Counted from the first letter of the stretch, positions 47,061-57,014 are shown. The stretch is 64,000 nt of DNA from Clitopilus passeckerianus (GCA_944990035.1 CALYLX010000127.1:1178001-1242000), one strand, 5' to 3'. Numbers and translations: made by a program. Notes: generated from the sequence alone by a model not told the origin.

Positions 47061-47664
47061 TGTTAAAGTCCGCGACGGGTCCGCGATGCGGAATGATACG
47101 GATGATGTGCGGATAACGCAGACGGGTCGCGTGGGGATGGCAGAAGTCAAACGGTAGAGTTCGACGTAGCGGAAGGCCTTGGCCTCAGCGTATGTGCTGT
47201 GCCCTTCTGAATTCCTCAGTGGCCAACTTCGGATTCAAGATATGCGGAGTAGAGCAGAAGGTAGTGGAGAGACTCGGACGAGAAGCAGATAGAACTTAAG
47301 TTGATTTCGGAATGCTCTACTACAATGTTGTTACAGAGTTTATATACAAGTAATGAGAAATGAAGAGAACAATAGTAACAAGGAATACAATAGTGAAACG
47401 TGGAATGTTAACTAATAGAATGGTGGAGGTAGAATGTACCGGACAGGAGTAGGGAATGGTGGAGTGACATCGGAATGGTGGAACGACAGCGGAATAGTGG
47501 AGGTGGAATGAAATGGAGACGAGTGAGAAATGATATCGGTAAAGGAAGGGGTGATGATGTCCGAATGGAGGTGAAGGCACTTAGAAGAATCTTGAGAAGT
47601 TCCTTCCGCGTTCTCCATCGCGGAAGGAATGCGGAATCGTCGGATGATGGTGCGGATTGTAACA
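47061..47664 (-). mobile_element. Candidate solo LTR, 604 bp, GC-richer
   Basis: On the minus strand it starts TGTTACAATCCGC and ends GGACTTTAACA, giving TG...CA ends with TGTTA/TAACA symmetry. A TATATAAA box lies at about 47337-47345 in the same orientation. It is more CG-rich than its surroundings. The flanking 5-mers (actgg and caaag) do not match, so boundaries or insertion history are uncertain. Confidence 0.5.
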
Positions 47665-47735
47665 CAAAGGCTGGTAGAAGACTAAGCAGCTGAACTCTTG
47701 ATACTTGGTTAGCACGTAGCGATACTAGCTTAACA
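47665..47735 (+). mobile_element. 3' end fragment of the TGTTACAG...CTTAACA LTR family
   Basis: These 71 bp (caaaggctggtagaag...agcttaaca) match the last part of the LTRs at 45755-46803 and 52636-53098. They are joined directly to Tc1 transposase coding sequence on the right and to the GC-richer LTR on the left. Confidence 0.75.
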
Positions 47736-48208
47736 ACGGAGGAGGAAACATCATGGTATGGGGGTGTATGGGGTGGAATGGAGTGGGGCAACTTGCAGAG
47801 GTTGAGGGCATTATGGACCGCTTCCAATATCAGGACATTTTAGACTAGCAGCTGCTGGTCAGCATGGAGAATTTGGACATTCCCGAGGACGAAAGAATTT
47901 TCCAGCAGGACAACGACCCCAAGCACACCTCTAATGTGGTCCGGGTGTGGGTGGAAGACAATGATATTGACCTTCTAGACTGGCCAGCACAGTCTCCTGA
48001 CCTCAACCCTATAGAACACCTCTGGGACCATATCAAAAGGAAGCTTAATGAATATCCGACTCACGCTAAGGGGGTTTTTGAAGTTTGGGAGAGAGTTGCA
48101 GAGGTATGGGAGAATATACCACCAGAGGTGTGTCAGAACTTAATAGAAAGTATGCCCAGAAGGATAGAAGCAGTCCTTAAGGCAAAGGGAGGCAATACCA
48201 AGTACTAA
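47736..48208 (+). pseudogene. Tc1/mariner transposase, catalytic-domain fragment
   Basis: The reading frame gives GGGNIMVWGCMGWNGVG, then a TAG stop near 47848, then RIFQQDNDPKHTSNVVRVW and LDWPAQSPDLNPIEHLWDH. The second catalytic Asp (QDND) and the Glu (NPIEH) are 34 residues apart, the DD34E spacing of Tc1. The C-terminus QNLIESMPRRIEAVLKAKGG is typical. The first catalytic Asp and the DNA-binding domain are missing, replaced on the left by an LTR fragment. Inactive. Confidence 0.92.
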
Positions 48209-48238
48209 TGGCTGAATTTTATATATCTAATGTACATA

Positions 48239-48449
48239 GTCAAATAATTGTCCGGATGTATCTCTGACTTGTTTCTACTATATCTCAACGGGCTTTGATC
48301 CGAATTACGTAGCTTTTATATTTCTTGTAGCAGAGATCAAATACTTTGTTTTATGTACCAACACTATAATTCAAACTTTAGTATAGCAAAAGTTATTAAG
48401 CAAATACCCAAAAAGTGCGAAACATCCGGACAATTGTTTGAGTCACTGC
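48239..48449. repeat. Tc1 3' flank with inverted terminal sequence
   Basis: Just after the transposase frame, gtcaaataattgtccggatg (48239 on) is the inverse of catccggacaattgtttgag (48424 on), which continues to tcactg. The last piece reads CAGTGACTCAAACAATTGTC on the minus strand, a plausible element terminus. A diverged relative of this segment, without transposase, is at 51055-51275. Confidence 0.6.
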
Positions 48450-49189
48450 ACTTAGAATAACTTAAGCAGAGCATTCTAAGGAATACTAAGTCATTTTGCC
48501 TTAGAACATATTTGCCTTAGCCTAGCTCTTAAAATGACTACTAGTATTGTAGGCAAAATACAAGTTATATGATCTGCTTATGTAAGTATTGTAGTTGATG
48601 TAGATCAAAATTCTGAACTCAATGGTACTACTCCCATCATGATCTGATTGATAGTTAGCCTTGAGCTTGGGTGCTGGGAGCATCATCAGAGATAGCAGGA
48701 ATGGAGGGTCTCACGAGCCTCCAGATGAGATTATGAGGAGCAGGTAGGCTACAAGTACATAAGAACTACAATAAAATGATCAGGAGATATTACGACATTG
48801 TCAATATAGATACTGGTTTTGCATATGCAGGTTAAAATTATGTAAATTATGGAAAGAATTCAAAGAAGAATTGAAGCAATTGAAATAACTTAAAGGCGTG
48901 GGTGGGTGGGTGTTCAAAAATCTCGAATGCTAAATAATATCTGTGTATAATGTTAATTCAAGATGACAGTTAGTAGCGGAGCTACTTACTGTTGCAATAA
49001 TACCTAGAGCAGTGCTCTATGGACTGGCGGGGCCAAGTAAGGGTATTACTGTTGATGTGGTGAGTGGGGCTCGACACATTGTATGGCAATGACTTACCAG
49101 CTGGTTTGCTTTTTTTACTGGTAGTGAAAAGAAAGCAGCAAACTGGTGAAAGGCTTCTCATTGCCATGTCTGTCTCACATCAGCCAGCA
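48450..49189. other. AT-rich region with no recognised feature
   Basis: About 740 bp. It includes a short g-rich run (gtgggtgggtgggtg near 48900) and no open frame with recognisable similarity. Confidence 0.4.
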
Positions 49190-49327
49190 AAGTGTAGATA
49201 CATTTCTAAAAGCATTCAATCTCAGCTTCCGGAATATATAAGAATATTAAAACTCCAAACAGAATTGATGGAAATATAGTGTAAACAAGACAGAACAACA
49301 TGCAGACAATTATTTGGTCTTGACTCT
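49190..49327 (-). repeat. Inverted repeat arm, mate at 51055-51193
   Basis: About 138 bp, the reverse complement of 51055-51193 with roughly one mismatch in ten by eye. Both belong to the Tc1-flank type sequence (gagtcaagaccaaataattgtc...) also seen in diverged form after the transposase at 48239. Confidence 0.75.
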
Positions 49328-49453
49328 CATTATGGCTAATCAGTGCTATAGCTTGCCATAAACTATTAGAAATTATAATATGACTCAGTTCAATCTCTTA
49401 AATAGCTAAAAGCAATAAAATAGAAGTAGTTTAAACAACAGAAATTCTCTCAA

Positions 49454-49834
49454 AAATGTGTCGAGCAAGCATGCCTTCCAGCGAGGGAAGTTGCAGAGCA
49501 GCCTACCTTGAGCTAAGTGTAGGGTTGTGAGGTAAAGCAAACTAGGTAATAAGACTAGAGAAGTCTCCAATGTATTGAGATGAAGTACATAGGTTTATAT
49601 ACATAAGGAGAGCGTGCACAGACCATGTATATGTAAGCATATCTAGAATGTTCTGTGCTAAATATAGTATGGAAGTGACACGAAATGAGTCATAAGTAGT
49701 CATGAAGTGTCACGTGAGTTGCCATGAGGCGTATTCGTAAGAAGGCGTAACAATGATGCGATATGGCACAATACTAGATCATGTGATGTCACGTGATCAG
49801 TCATGTGAGTGGTATGCCTCAATTCAACAAAATG
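49454..49834 (-). mobile_element. Solo LTR with perfect 5-bp target duplication AAATG
   Basis: The LTR itself is 49459-49829 (371 bp). On the minus strand it starts TGTTGAATTGAGG and ends TTGCTCGACA. AAATG lies directly on both sides (49454-49458 and 49830-49834). A TATA box (gtatataaacc, minus strand) at about 49590-49600 supports the minus orientation. No internal coding region remains, so it arose by LTR-LTR recombination. Confidence 0.85.
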
Positions 49835-50248
49835 TAGTACTCATCTTCCAATGTGATATTTACTTTTTATAATATAACTTGCTTTTTTTGAACTTTTTAC
49901 TGTTATTTCTTTAAGGGCATTTGGTCAGAATTCTTTGTGCTAGGTCATATTACCTGAACAAAACCTTTGGCCAGTACTTTGAACTATAGAGAAACTTTTT
50001 CAAGGCATTCTGCTAAGCTATTTATTTTGATTTATTAATATTCTATCAGATATTGGTATCTGCAGAGCTACTAATGCTATTTCTGTTCAAGAGCACATTA
50101 TATCCACTATTCTTAGCCTATTTAGTGTACATTGTACACCTAGATTGTATTAAAAATAGTTGTGTGAAGTAGTTGTAATGGTGATTATATTCATGGTAAA
50201 TTTGTGTAATTAGTATAAAGTAATAAAATATTCATTAAAGCTACTTAA

Positions 50249-50481
50249 ATTGGATTTATCAGGATTTGAAGTATACCATTAAATCAATAGGCTGTCTCTC
50301 CTCGCGCTCCGGTGCCCAAAAAATATATTCTCCGGCCGGTGTTTTGGGTTGCCAGGCCTTCGTGTCGGTGATCTGAACACTTGGCCTCTCCTAAACGTTC
50401 ATTTGCGGCCAAGGATTTAGGTTCATTGGATTGGATTTATCAGGATTTGAAGTATACCATTAAATCAATAGGCTGTCTCTC
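50249..50481. repeat. 52-bp direct repeats flanking a GC-rich 129-bp insert
   Basis: The 52-bp unit attggatttatcaggatttg...ggctgtctctc occurs at 50249-50300 and again, identical by eye, at 50430-50481. Between them lies a distinctly GC-rich segment (ctcgcgctccggtgcc ... ttaggttc) unlike the AT-rich surroundings. No coding similarity recognised. Confidence 0.8.
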
Positions 50482-51054
50482 TAGCTATTCTAGAGCATCT
50501 ACATGATTGGAAAAAGGATCATTGGATGAAAAATGGGTAATTATAAAGGAGATATTAAAACAAATTTATTTCAATTCAATCAAAAACTGTATTAGAGACA
50601 TGAAACAGCTACTAAAGTCAAGTAACCTCTATAGAACCTCATTAGAAGCCTAAGTTCAAGTGAAATATAACATTTTCCTATAAATATGACTTGATTTGGG
50701 TCATAAATCTGGCTATTTTGAAAAAAGAAAATTTATTTCTGGAAATATAAAAGCCTTACATATACTTCTTACAAGAGAAAAAAAAAGCCTAGAGCATTAA
50801 GACTATATATTTGGACTATTTTTTGCATATTAGAGGTATTTGACCTATAAAAAAGTCTTGATGCCTCTTGCAATCAAGCTTGCTAGCTTTATTTTTATTC
50901 TTATAAATCCAACCACATGGAAGGGAATTTTGCAGAAAGATACCTCTAGAGCTATTGTGTATATACTAGTATAGTATTTTAAAGACTACCTGTATTAGCA
51001 TACTAGCTTAAAAAAATATCTGAAGTGTTAAAATGTCTGGTTTCTCTATTTCAA
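50482..51054. other. AT-rich region with no recognised feature
   Basis: About 570 bp with no recognised gene, repeat or RNA. Confidence 0.4.
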
Positions 51055-51275
51055 GAGTCAAGACCAAATAATTGTCTATATGTTGCTCTATCTTGTTTGC
51101 ACTATATCTCCATCAATTCTGTTTGGAGTTTTAATATTCTTATATATTCCGGAAGCTGAGATTGAATGCTTTTAGAAATTTACCTACACTTTGGTGTGGT
51201 GTGCACTTGGTCTAGAGTTATTGTACAAATAGTCAAAAAGTGCAAAACATGCAGACAATTGTTTGAGTCACCGTA
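51055..51275 (+). repeat. Tc1-like terminal segment, no transposase
   Basis: It starts gagtcaagaccaaataattg and ends caattgtttgagtcaccg, so its ends are inverted relatives. It resembles 48239-48449, which lies just after a Tc1 transposase, and is the inverted mate of 49190-49327. Confidence 0.65.
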
Positions 51276-52088
51276 GTGCAGAGAAATATCTGTTATGTCC
51301 AAAAGTGTTGTGAAAGGTTTCTCATTATATTGCTATTTTTGACTTCTAAATATGCTTCCTTAATGCTTCAGATTTATCATTTTCATACCATTTGTCGTAA
51401 GGTTTGTCATTTTACAAGCATTCTTTGAAATCATACAAATTATGATCAAATTTGGAATTAGATTTGTATTTTTAAAGCAAACTTTAGGGCAACAAATCTC
51501 AGCTTGCTCTCTGTGTTAGTGTTTCTTATCATAGTTCTAATAAGTTATTCTAAGAGTAGAAATCCAGAAATGCAATCTGCTGATGCCCTATAGTGTGCAC
51601 TTGGTGGCCAATTTCCCAGTCTAGCTATCAAACTAGCCAGGTGATTTAGTTGGTCTACAGAATTCAATCAAGTATTTATTTTAACAGACAGAAACTACCA
51701 TCTCATTCAGAGCATGTGAAAACCTTGAAAGCCACTTAAACTGCCATTTTACACAGCTTCCTTCAACTACAGGACAAGAAATGCCACAATGTAACCAACT
51801 TCAGAGTCATTAATAGTACTTTCTTTGGAAAGGTGCCCTTGTACTATCAAATTGAAACAAATTCTACTGATTAAAGTCCACCTGACAGACTTATATATTA
51901 ATACAAATCACCCAAAATGAAGGTTATTAGGGTCACTTTTGACTAGGCTTCACGGAAATGCAGTAACCACTAGTACAGATGGAAAAAGCTGTTGAGCAGA
52001 CAGAGAAGTATAACTACTAAGGTACTTACCTTGAGTGTAGAGACTGGAGGGAGTGCTAGCTAACTAGGAACAAGTGGTAAAACTCTTG
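51276..52088. other. AT-rich region with no recognised feature
   Basis: About 810 bp without recognisable coding capacity, repeats or RNA genes. Confidence 0.4.
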
Positions 52089-52277
52089 TAGTACAGTAAG
52101 CAACAAAAGTGTTCCAAGATTTGCTACTTTTCTAAAAATACTTTAATAGCTCAGGAAATAAAATTGATAAAGCCATCAAAATATTATCCAATATAGTTTA
52201 AAATCATGGCTTGAGGATAGCATAAGCATGGGGCTGTGCAATGAAGTTTGATGGATGGTATAAGCAAAACAAAACAG
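52089..52277 (+). repeat. Inverted repeat arm, mate at 54554-54742
   Basis: About 189 bp from gtacagtaagcaacaaaagtg to agcaaaacaaaacag, matched in reverse complement at 54554-54742 with scattered differences. The 2.3-kb interval between arms contains a Tc1 pseudogene, a solo LTR and three MITEs. Confidence 0.75.
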
Positions 52278-52339
52278 TTACTCATTAGAATAGTTTTGTA
52301 ACAGAGTAATTATATAGTAAGAATACATCTAGTTCAGTA

Positions 52340-52624
52340 CTTAGTCCAGGCTTCCTTGGCCTTAGCTACTGCCTAAATTCTCCTAGGCATAGATTCAATC
52401 AAATTCTGATACACTTTCTTACTAGGTATCTTATCAATGTTGGCAGATGTGAGCATGGCTGGCTGGCCACCAGAAGACTTATCAAGGTCTAGAAAATGTT
52501 GATTACAAATTCTAAAGATAGAAGCAAGGCCAATACTAGTGTTTCTGTTGATCTAGTAGACAGAGGCACTGGATTGAAGCAGTTCAAAGACGCAGATAAT
52601 TTGAGCCTTGGTGAGAGACTTCAT
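52340..52624 (-). pseudogene. Tc1/mariner transposase relic with internal deletion
   Basis: Minus-strand reading: MKSLTKAQIICVFELLQSS (start of the HTH domain) with in-frame stops, then TSIGLASIFRICNQHF, then, after loss of the whole catalytic core, KVYQNLIESMPRRI-stop-AVAKAKEAW. The tail matches that of the Tc1 fragment at 47736-48208 (QNLIESMPRRIEAV). A solo LTR is inserted a few bases upstream of its first codon. Inactive. Confidence 0.85.
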
Positions 52625-52630
52625 AGCAGA

Positions 52631-53103
52631 GTCAGTGTTAAGCTAGTATCGCTACGTGCTTAACCAAGTATCAAGAGTTCAGCTGCTTAGTCTTCTACCA
52701 GCCTTTGTAGAGACGAGCGAGAGTAATCGAGCAAGTCGAAGTTAAAGCAAATAGCGATGTATAGGCTTTTAGGTCAAGCTGAGGAAGCAAGACCAAAAGT
52801 GTGAAAGTATTTATACATGGTAAGTAGGGCTAAGGGTTAAGCATTGCGCAGCAATGCTAAGTAAGCAAAAGTAAGTATGACTCAGAGTGAGTCAGAGTAA
52901 GAGTCACAACAAGTCACGATAAATAAATATAGTACAAGTATCTCACAATCGTGAGAATACTGAATAATCATAGCTAAAGGGATGAGTAATGCGCAGCAGT
53001 ACTGAGTAATTGAATAAACGTAAGCGGGGCGGGGGATAGTAATGGTAGATGAGTAAAAGGAAAAAGAGTCCGGGTGCGTATCCAAGGTAACTGTAACAGT
53101 CAG
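52631..53103 (-). mobile_element. Solo LTR with perfect 5-bp target duplication GTCAG
   Basis: The LTR is 52636-53098 (463 bp); GTCAG is present on both sides (52631-52635 and 53099-53103). On the minus strand it starts TGTTACAG and ends CTTAACA and contains a TATAAATA box. It is the uninterrupted version of the LTR at 45755-46803. It sits just upstream of the Tc1 relic at 52340-52624. Confidence 0.92.
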
Positions 53104-53162
53104 GGGCCTAGAATGGACCAGACAGCTACTTACTAGTATATACTAATATCACACTCTAGTCA

Positions 53163-53617
53163 CATTAGCATTCTGTTGTATTGCTTAAAAATGCTTTAAT
53201 GTGCTTGAAATGCTCTTGAAGAGCTTTAGGACTGTTTAAGACTGTTTAAGTAAATTAAGATGATTAAGAGAACAGGTTTTTTCTCTGTTCTTTCTATTTT
53301 TAATCATCTTAATTTGCTTAAACAGTCTTAAACAGTCCTAAAGCTCTTCAAGAGCATTTCAAGCACATTAACCTCAGGAAAATATAGGCCAACTTGACAT
53401 CAACTTGTGAGAACTTAATGAAACATCAAGTGGAGCATCAATAAGACATAACTTTCAGCCTAACTTATAGCTATTTATAGCACTTATAGCTTACTTATAC
53501 ATACTTGTAAAAGTTATCAAGTAGTGTGGCAATTTATGTTTTAGCCAAGTATAGTCAAGTTGGCATATATTTTCCTGATGTCAAAGCATTCTTAAGCAAC
53601 ACGACAGAATGCTGATG
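53163..53617. mobile_element. Foldback MITE (CATTAG/CTGATG ends) carrying a nested 209-bp MITE
   Basis: The left end CATTAGCATTCTGTTGTATTGC pairs with the right end (inverted CATCAGCATTCTGTCGTGTTGC). The two arms continue to match through ctcttgaagagctttaggac to a short loop near 53275-53290, so the element is almost one perfect hairpin. Its right arm is interrupted at 53372-53580 by a member of the 209-bp MITE family. Without the insert it is about 246 bp. Confidence 0.85.
53372..53580 (-). mobile_element. MITE, 209-bp family, copy 2 (nested, inverted)
   Basis: Reverse complement of the copies at 45823 and 53693, with the outer end changed to CCTCAGG. It splits the right arm of the foldback at 53163-53617 between cattaa and aaagcattc, which are contiguous in the left arm. 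Confidence 0.88.
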
Positions 53618-53692
53618 ACTACATGACCTTGTTGATTACAATCAACAAAGTGGAGTGTCATATGACTTATTAGGTAATTCACAGTTTTCCAT

Positions 53693-53901
53693 CATCAGGA
53701 AAATATATGCCAACTTGACTATACTTGGCTAAAACATAAATTGCCACACTACTTGATAACTTTTACAAGTATGTATAAGTAAGCTATAAGTGCTATAAAT
53801 AGCTATAAGTTAGGCTGAAAGTTATGTCTTATTGATGCTCCACTTGATGTTTCATTAAGTTCTCACAAGTTGATGTCAAGTTGGCCTATATTTTCCTGAT
53901 G
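53693..53901 (+). mobile_element. MITE, 209-bp family, copy 3
   Basis: CATCAGG...CCTGATG, almost identical to copy 1 over all 209 bp. AT is present on each side (ccAT / ATca), compatible with a 2-bp target duplication. Confidence 0.88.
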
Positions 53902-54553
53902 ATCAAGCAGTTACATAACCATTCCAATCTCTGATACAGTTTACCATAGGAGGGTTTTTCCCCCAGCCTCACCCAACCAGTTGACATAAGCTGCACATGG
54001 CTTCTGGCTTAATAATCATAATCCTGCTTCGTATCTTGGCCTTGAGAAGCAACAGTCACTCAATGTTGCATGGGTGACCAAAAATCATGCTCAAGAAAAG
54101 CTGAGGACGTAAAAAAGCCAAAAGTGTCATCAGAAGAAGAAACAATAGCGACTGTAACTCATGATGACAAGGTCAAGAAGGACTAGGGCTGCTACTATTG
54201 CACAGTGATCTTGGAGGCCATACATCAGCACATAGATTATTGTCCTTGCAAGGCACTGCACAAGCCGGTCAGCACAGATTCAACCCTAGAGGAGAATTCT
54301 GATAAGCAAGTTTTATCTAACTTGAGGTATCTATTTCAGCTGATGTTTGTACCTAGGTGTCCTGGTCTGCAGGTAGTATAGCCCTTGCTATATTCTTACG
54401 GAGTCACGCATGTTGAAGACTGCTCTGACTGTCAGGATTCCTGAATGCCTTTGAATACCCATATGTCACTGTATATGTTCTGAATAAAGTTGGGCTTTTG
54501 TCCTTGCATATCAGGCTGCCGCAGTGCAAAGGTGCTGCTACATACATTTTAAA
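53902..54553. other. Region with degraded coding-like sequence
   Basis: About 650 bp. A broken plus-strand frame (for example GCYYCTVILEAIHQHIDYCP near 54190, then NLRYLFQLMFVPRCPGL) has a protein-like look with interspersed stops, but no family is recognised. It may be the remains of an unidentified transposon protein. Confidence 0.3.
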
Positions 54554-54742
54554 CCGCTGTTTTGTTTTGCTTATATCATCCATCAAACTTCATCACACAG
54601 CCTCATGCTTATGTCAGCCTCAAGCCATGATCTTAAACGATATTAGGTAATATTTCAATGATTTTACCAATTTTATTTCCTGAGCTATTAAAGCATTTTT
54701 AGAAAAGTAGCAAACATTGGAACACTTTTATTACTTACTATA
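54554..54742 (-). repeat. Inverted repeat arm, mate at 52089-52277
   Basis: Reverse complement of the arm at 52089-52277; shares tagcaaa..tggaacacttttatta and ctgttttgttttgctt. Confidence 0.75.
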
Positions 54743-55085
54743 CTTCTCTAATACAATAGGCAATTAAGCTGGAGGGTAAACATTGATCATCAATGTAATT
54801 TAGCACAAAATCCTTGAAACTGTCATGTAGCTGATATAATTACAAGGTTAGCAAGACATTCTGGTATTAATCACACTGCTCACCTTTGAGTTTTTTCTAA
54901 GTTTATGTAAAGTAGCCAAAGTTTTGTTTTGCCAAATTACAGCTATTCCTGTAAATAATGACAAAACATGTTTTTTTCTCGCACAGCTTGAGTGATCTGA
55001 AAAAGGACCTTTCGCCAAGAAGCTTCAGACACGTCGCCGTGTCAATGATAATTCATTGTTGATCATTTAATACCTCACTACTGTA
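54743..55085. other. AT-rich region upstream of an unidentified pseudogene
   Basis: About 340 bp; no gene or repeat recognised. It may include the former promoter of the pseudogene at 55086. Confidence 0.35.
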
Positions 55086-56842
55086 ATGGTTCGATACAGC
55101 TTGCCCTCTAACAAGGATTCAGAGGACTTTTCAGGGGAAAATGATATTAACATGCTTGAAAGTGACGATGCCAACCTGGAAATCACCAACCCTGACTTGG
55201 TGAAGATCCTAGTTAGACATACACCAGCAGCGAACTTGAAGAAAAATAGTAGTGCGTCTATTCATTATTTTATACTATCTCAAAATATCTAACATATTAT
55301 CTACATAGATTGGGTAGTAGAGACCCCAGAAACAATTGAAAAGACTAACAAAGTGCCTGTAAAAAGGAAGACATGGGCTTCAAAGGCAATGGCAGAGGAA
55401 GAGGATGATGGAGATGAGGAGGACCCTGCGCCACCACCAAAGAAGCCAAAGAAGACCTCAAGAAAGGCACAGGAAACATTGACGGAGACGCCTGCACCTG
55501 CCAAGGAAACACTATTAGTAGCTTTCCGGACAATTCTCAAGATTAAGAAGCTGCCAAAGCCGGCTGTTGGGAAGGAGAAGAAGACCTCATTAAAGGAGGA
55601 GTATCACATCCGAGAGCCCTTCAAGTTTGGGACCCAAGACTCCTTCGACGACTCCCTAGAGGCCATTGCAGTGGCTGTGCCATGTCCTCAGGAAAATCTT
55701 GTCATTATGGGGATGAAATGGAAGCCAGAGAAACCAAAGAGTGCTAAGCCAAATCCGCTCTCCACGAAGCAGGGGTTTAGGGCCATTACAGAAAAGGTGG
55801 AGAGGTCTAAGGCAACTGACAGGACCATCATCCTGTTCATCAAGTCGCCAAAAAAAACCTGTGGAGGACAACCGTGTAAGTATGTTCTCCTCTGATTGGG
55901 CCGTTGCTCATTATTCTTCAAGTTCTGGGATACTGGAGAAGCCTCCCAGTCAAAAAAGGGCCCTAGCTTTGATTTCTCATGCCTACAGGACAAAGATTCA
56001 GGAAATGCTATTGAGCAGCAGAAGGTATGTTTTCCTGTATTCTTTTGTTCACTTATTCACCGTTTCATTTCTCGCTCAAACAAATGAAGTTTGAATCTGT
56101 GCTCAGGGAGGCTACTGCTTCTCTGGAGCTACACTATCCCATTGGGAACAATGATTTGTTCCCTGATAAGCACATATACCAAAGCCTTGAAGGGTGGCTC
56201 TTTGATTTAAACCATGTACACCTTGTTTCATGGGCATCATGATGGCACATAGTAAGTCTTATTCCTACTTGAAGTATATGTGCATAGTTATTCATATTCC
56301 TTTGAAACTAGCACAACAAATCTGCAACGGTGAATACACTACCAAGCAACACTCAATTTGACGCAAGCAGCCATATCAAGACTATCTCTCAGCCTCGTGA
56401 CTCTGTGGCTGCATCCCTGTCCGCTGCCCCGCTGCCGCCACCAATTCTGCAACAAACCATGTACAACCACCTTTCTAATACCAGCACATCTGACACCTCA
56501 TTGATGATCTGGCTGCTCTGCTTGCAGCAAATGCAGCAAATGCAGCAGATGCAGTCATTCAATTTTCTCTTTAACTAGCAGCAACACTGTGATGGGGCTC
56601 AAAGTCGACTTGTTTCAAATGGCCTACCTCGGCCATCAACACCACTATCATTGCAAGTAGCTGCCTGCTTGGTCCTTGCATCACCAACCCTATGCGTCAA
56701 TCTTGATGTTGATGTATTTCTTGAAAACTTCTGTGCGCGGTACAGTATTTCCAACAAGAACTATCACAAACTCAAGAAGCTTGAGTACACCCCTGGAGAC
56801 TCTAACATCTAGTCTCTCCCTCATGATGAATAGAAAGCAGCC
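55086..56842 (+). pseudogene. Unidentified multi-exon pseudogene, possibly only recently broken at its 5' half
   Basis: The first exon (MVRYSLPSNKDSEDFSGEND) joins by a good intron (55255-55309) to a long basic/acidic exon with KRKTWASKAMAEEED, PPPKKPKKTSRKAQET and EYHIREPFKFGTQDSFDDSL. Near 55848 a run of eight A shifts the frame: with seven A the frame continues and a phase-matched intron leads to FWDTGEASQSKKGPSF, then FESVLREATASLELHYPIG. Further downstream, stops interrupt a Gln/Pro-rich part and a helical tail (VFLENFCARYSISNKNYHKL), where a MITE (56843) cuts it off. The tail resembles a small SAM-like module seen in uncharacterised mushroom proteins, but I cannot name the family. Confidence 0.6.
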
Positions 56843-56981
56843 CATCAGAAAAAAATAACATGGCTTTTTCAATCTTAGCTAACTTATTTGTGTCTTAGAG
56901 TGTTTTAATTAGGTGTAAGATACAAATAAGTTAGTTAAGACCTAGTCAAGACAGAACAAGTTATGTTAGATTTTTCTGATG
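56843..56981 (+). mobile_element. MITE, 139-bp CATCAGAAAAA family, copy 1
   Basis: CATCAGAAAAAAATAACATG at the left, inverted ...ATGTTAGATTTTTCTGATG at the right. A near-identical copy is at 63113-63252. It terminates the pseudogene at 55086-56842. Confidence 0.88.
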
Positions 56982-57014
56982 AAGGTAGTGCAAGGGATGC
57001 AAATAATTCATCAA

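Noticed and set aside
48890..48915. G-rich run (gtgggtgggtgggtg) as a possible G-quadruplex
   Set aside because: Short, isolated and on its own insufficient; likely a microsatellite.
48684..54342. Other isolated CATCAG or CTGATG hexamers (for example 48687, 49179, 51571, 54129, 54337)
   Set aside because: I looked for matching inverted ends nearby and found none; expected by chance at this frequency.
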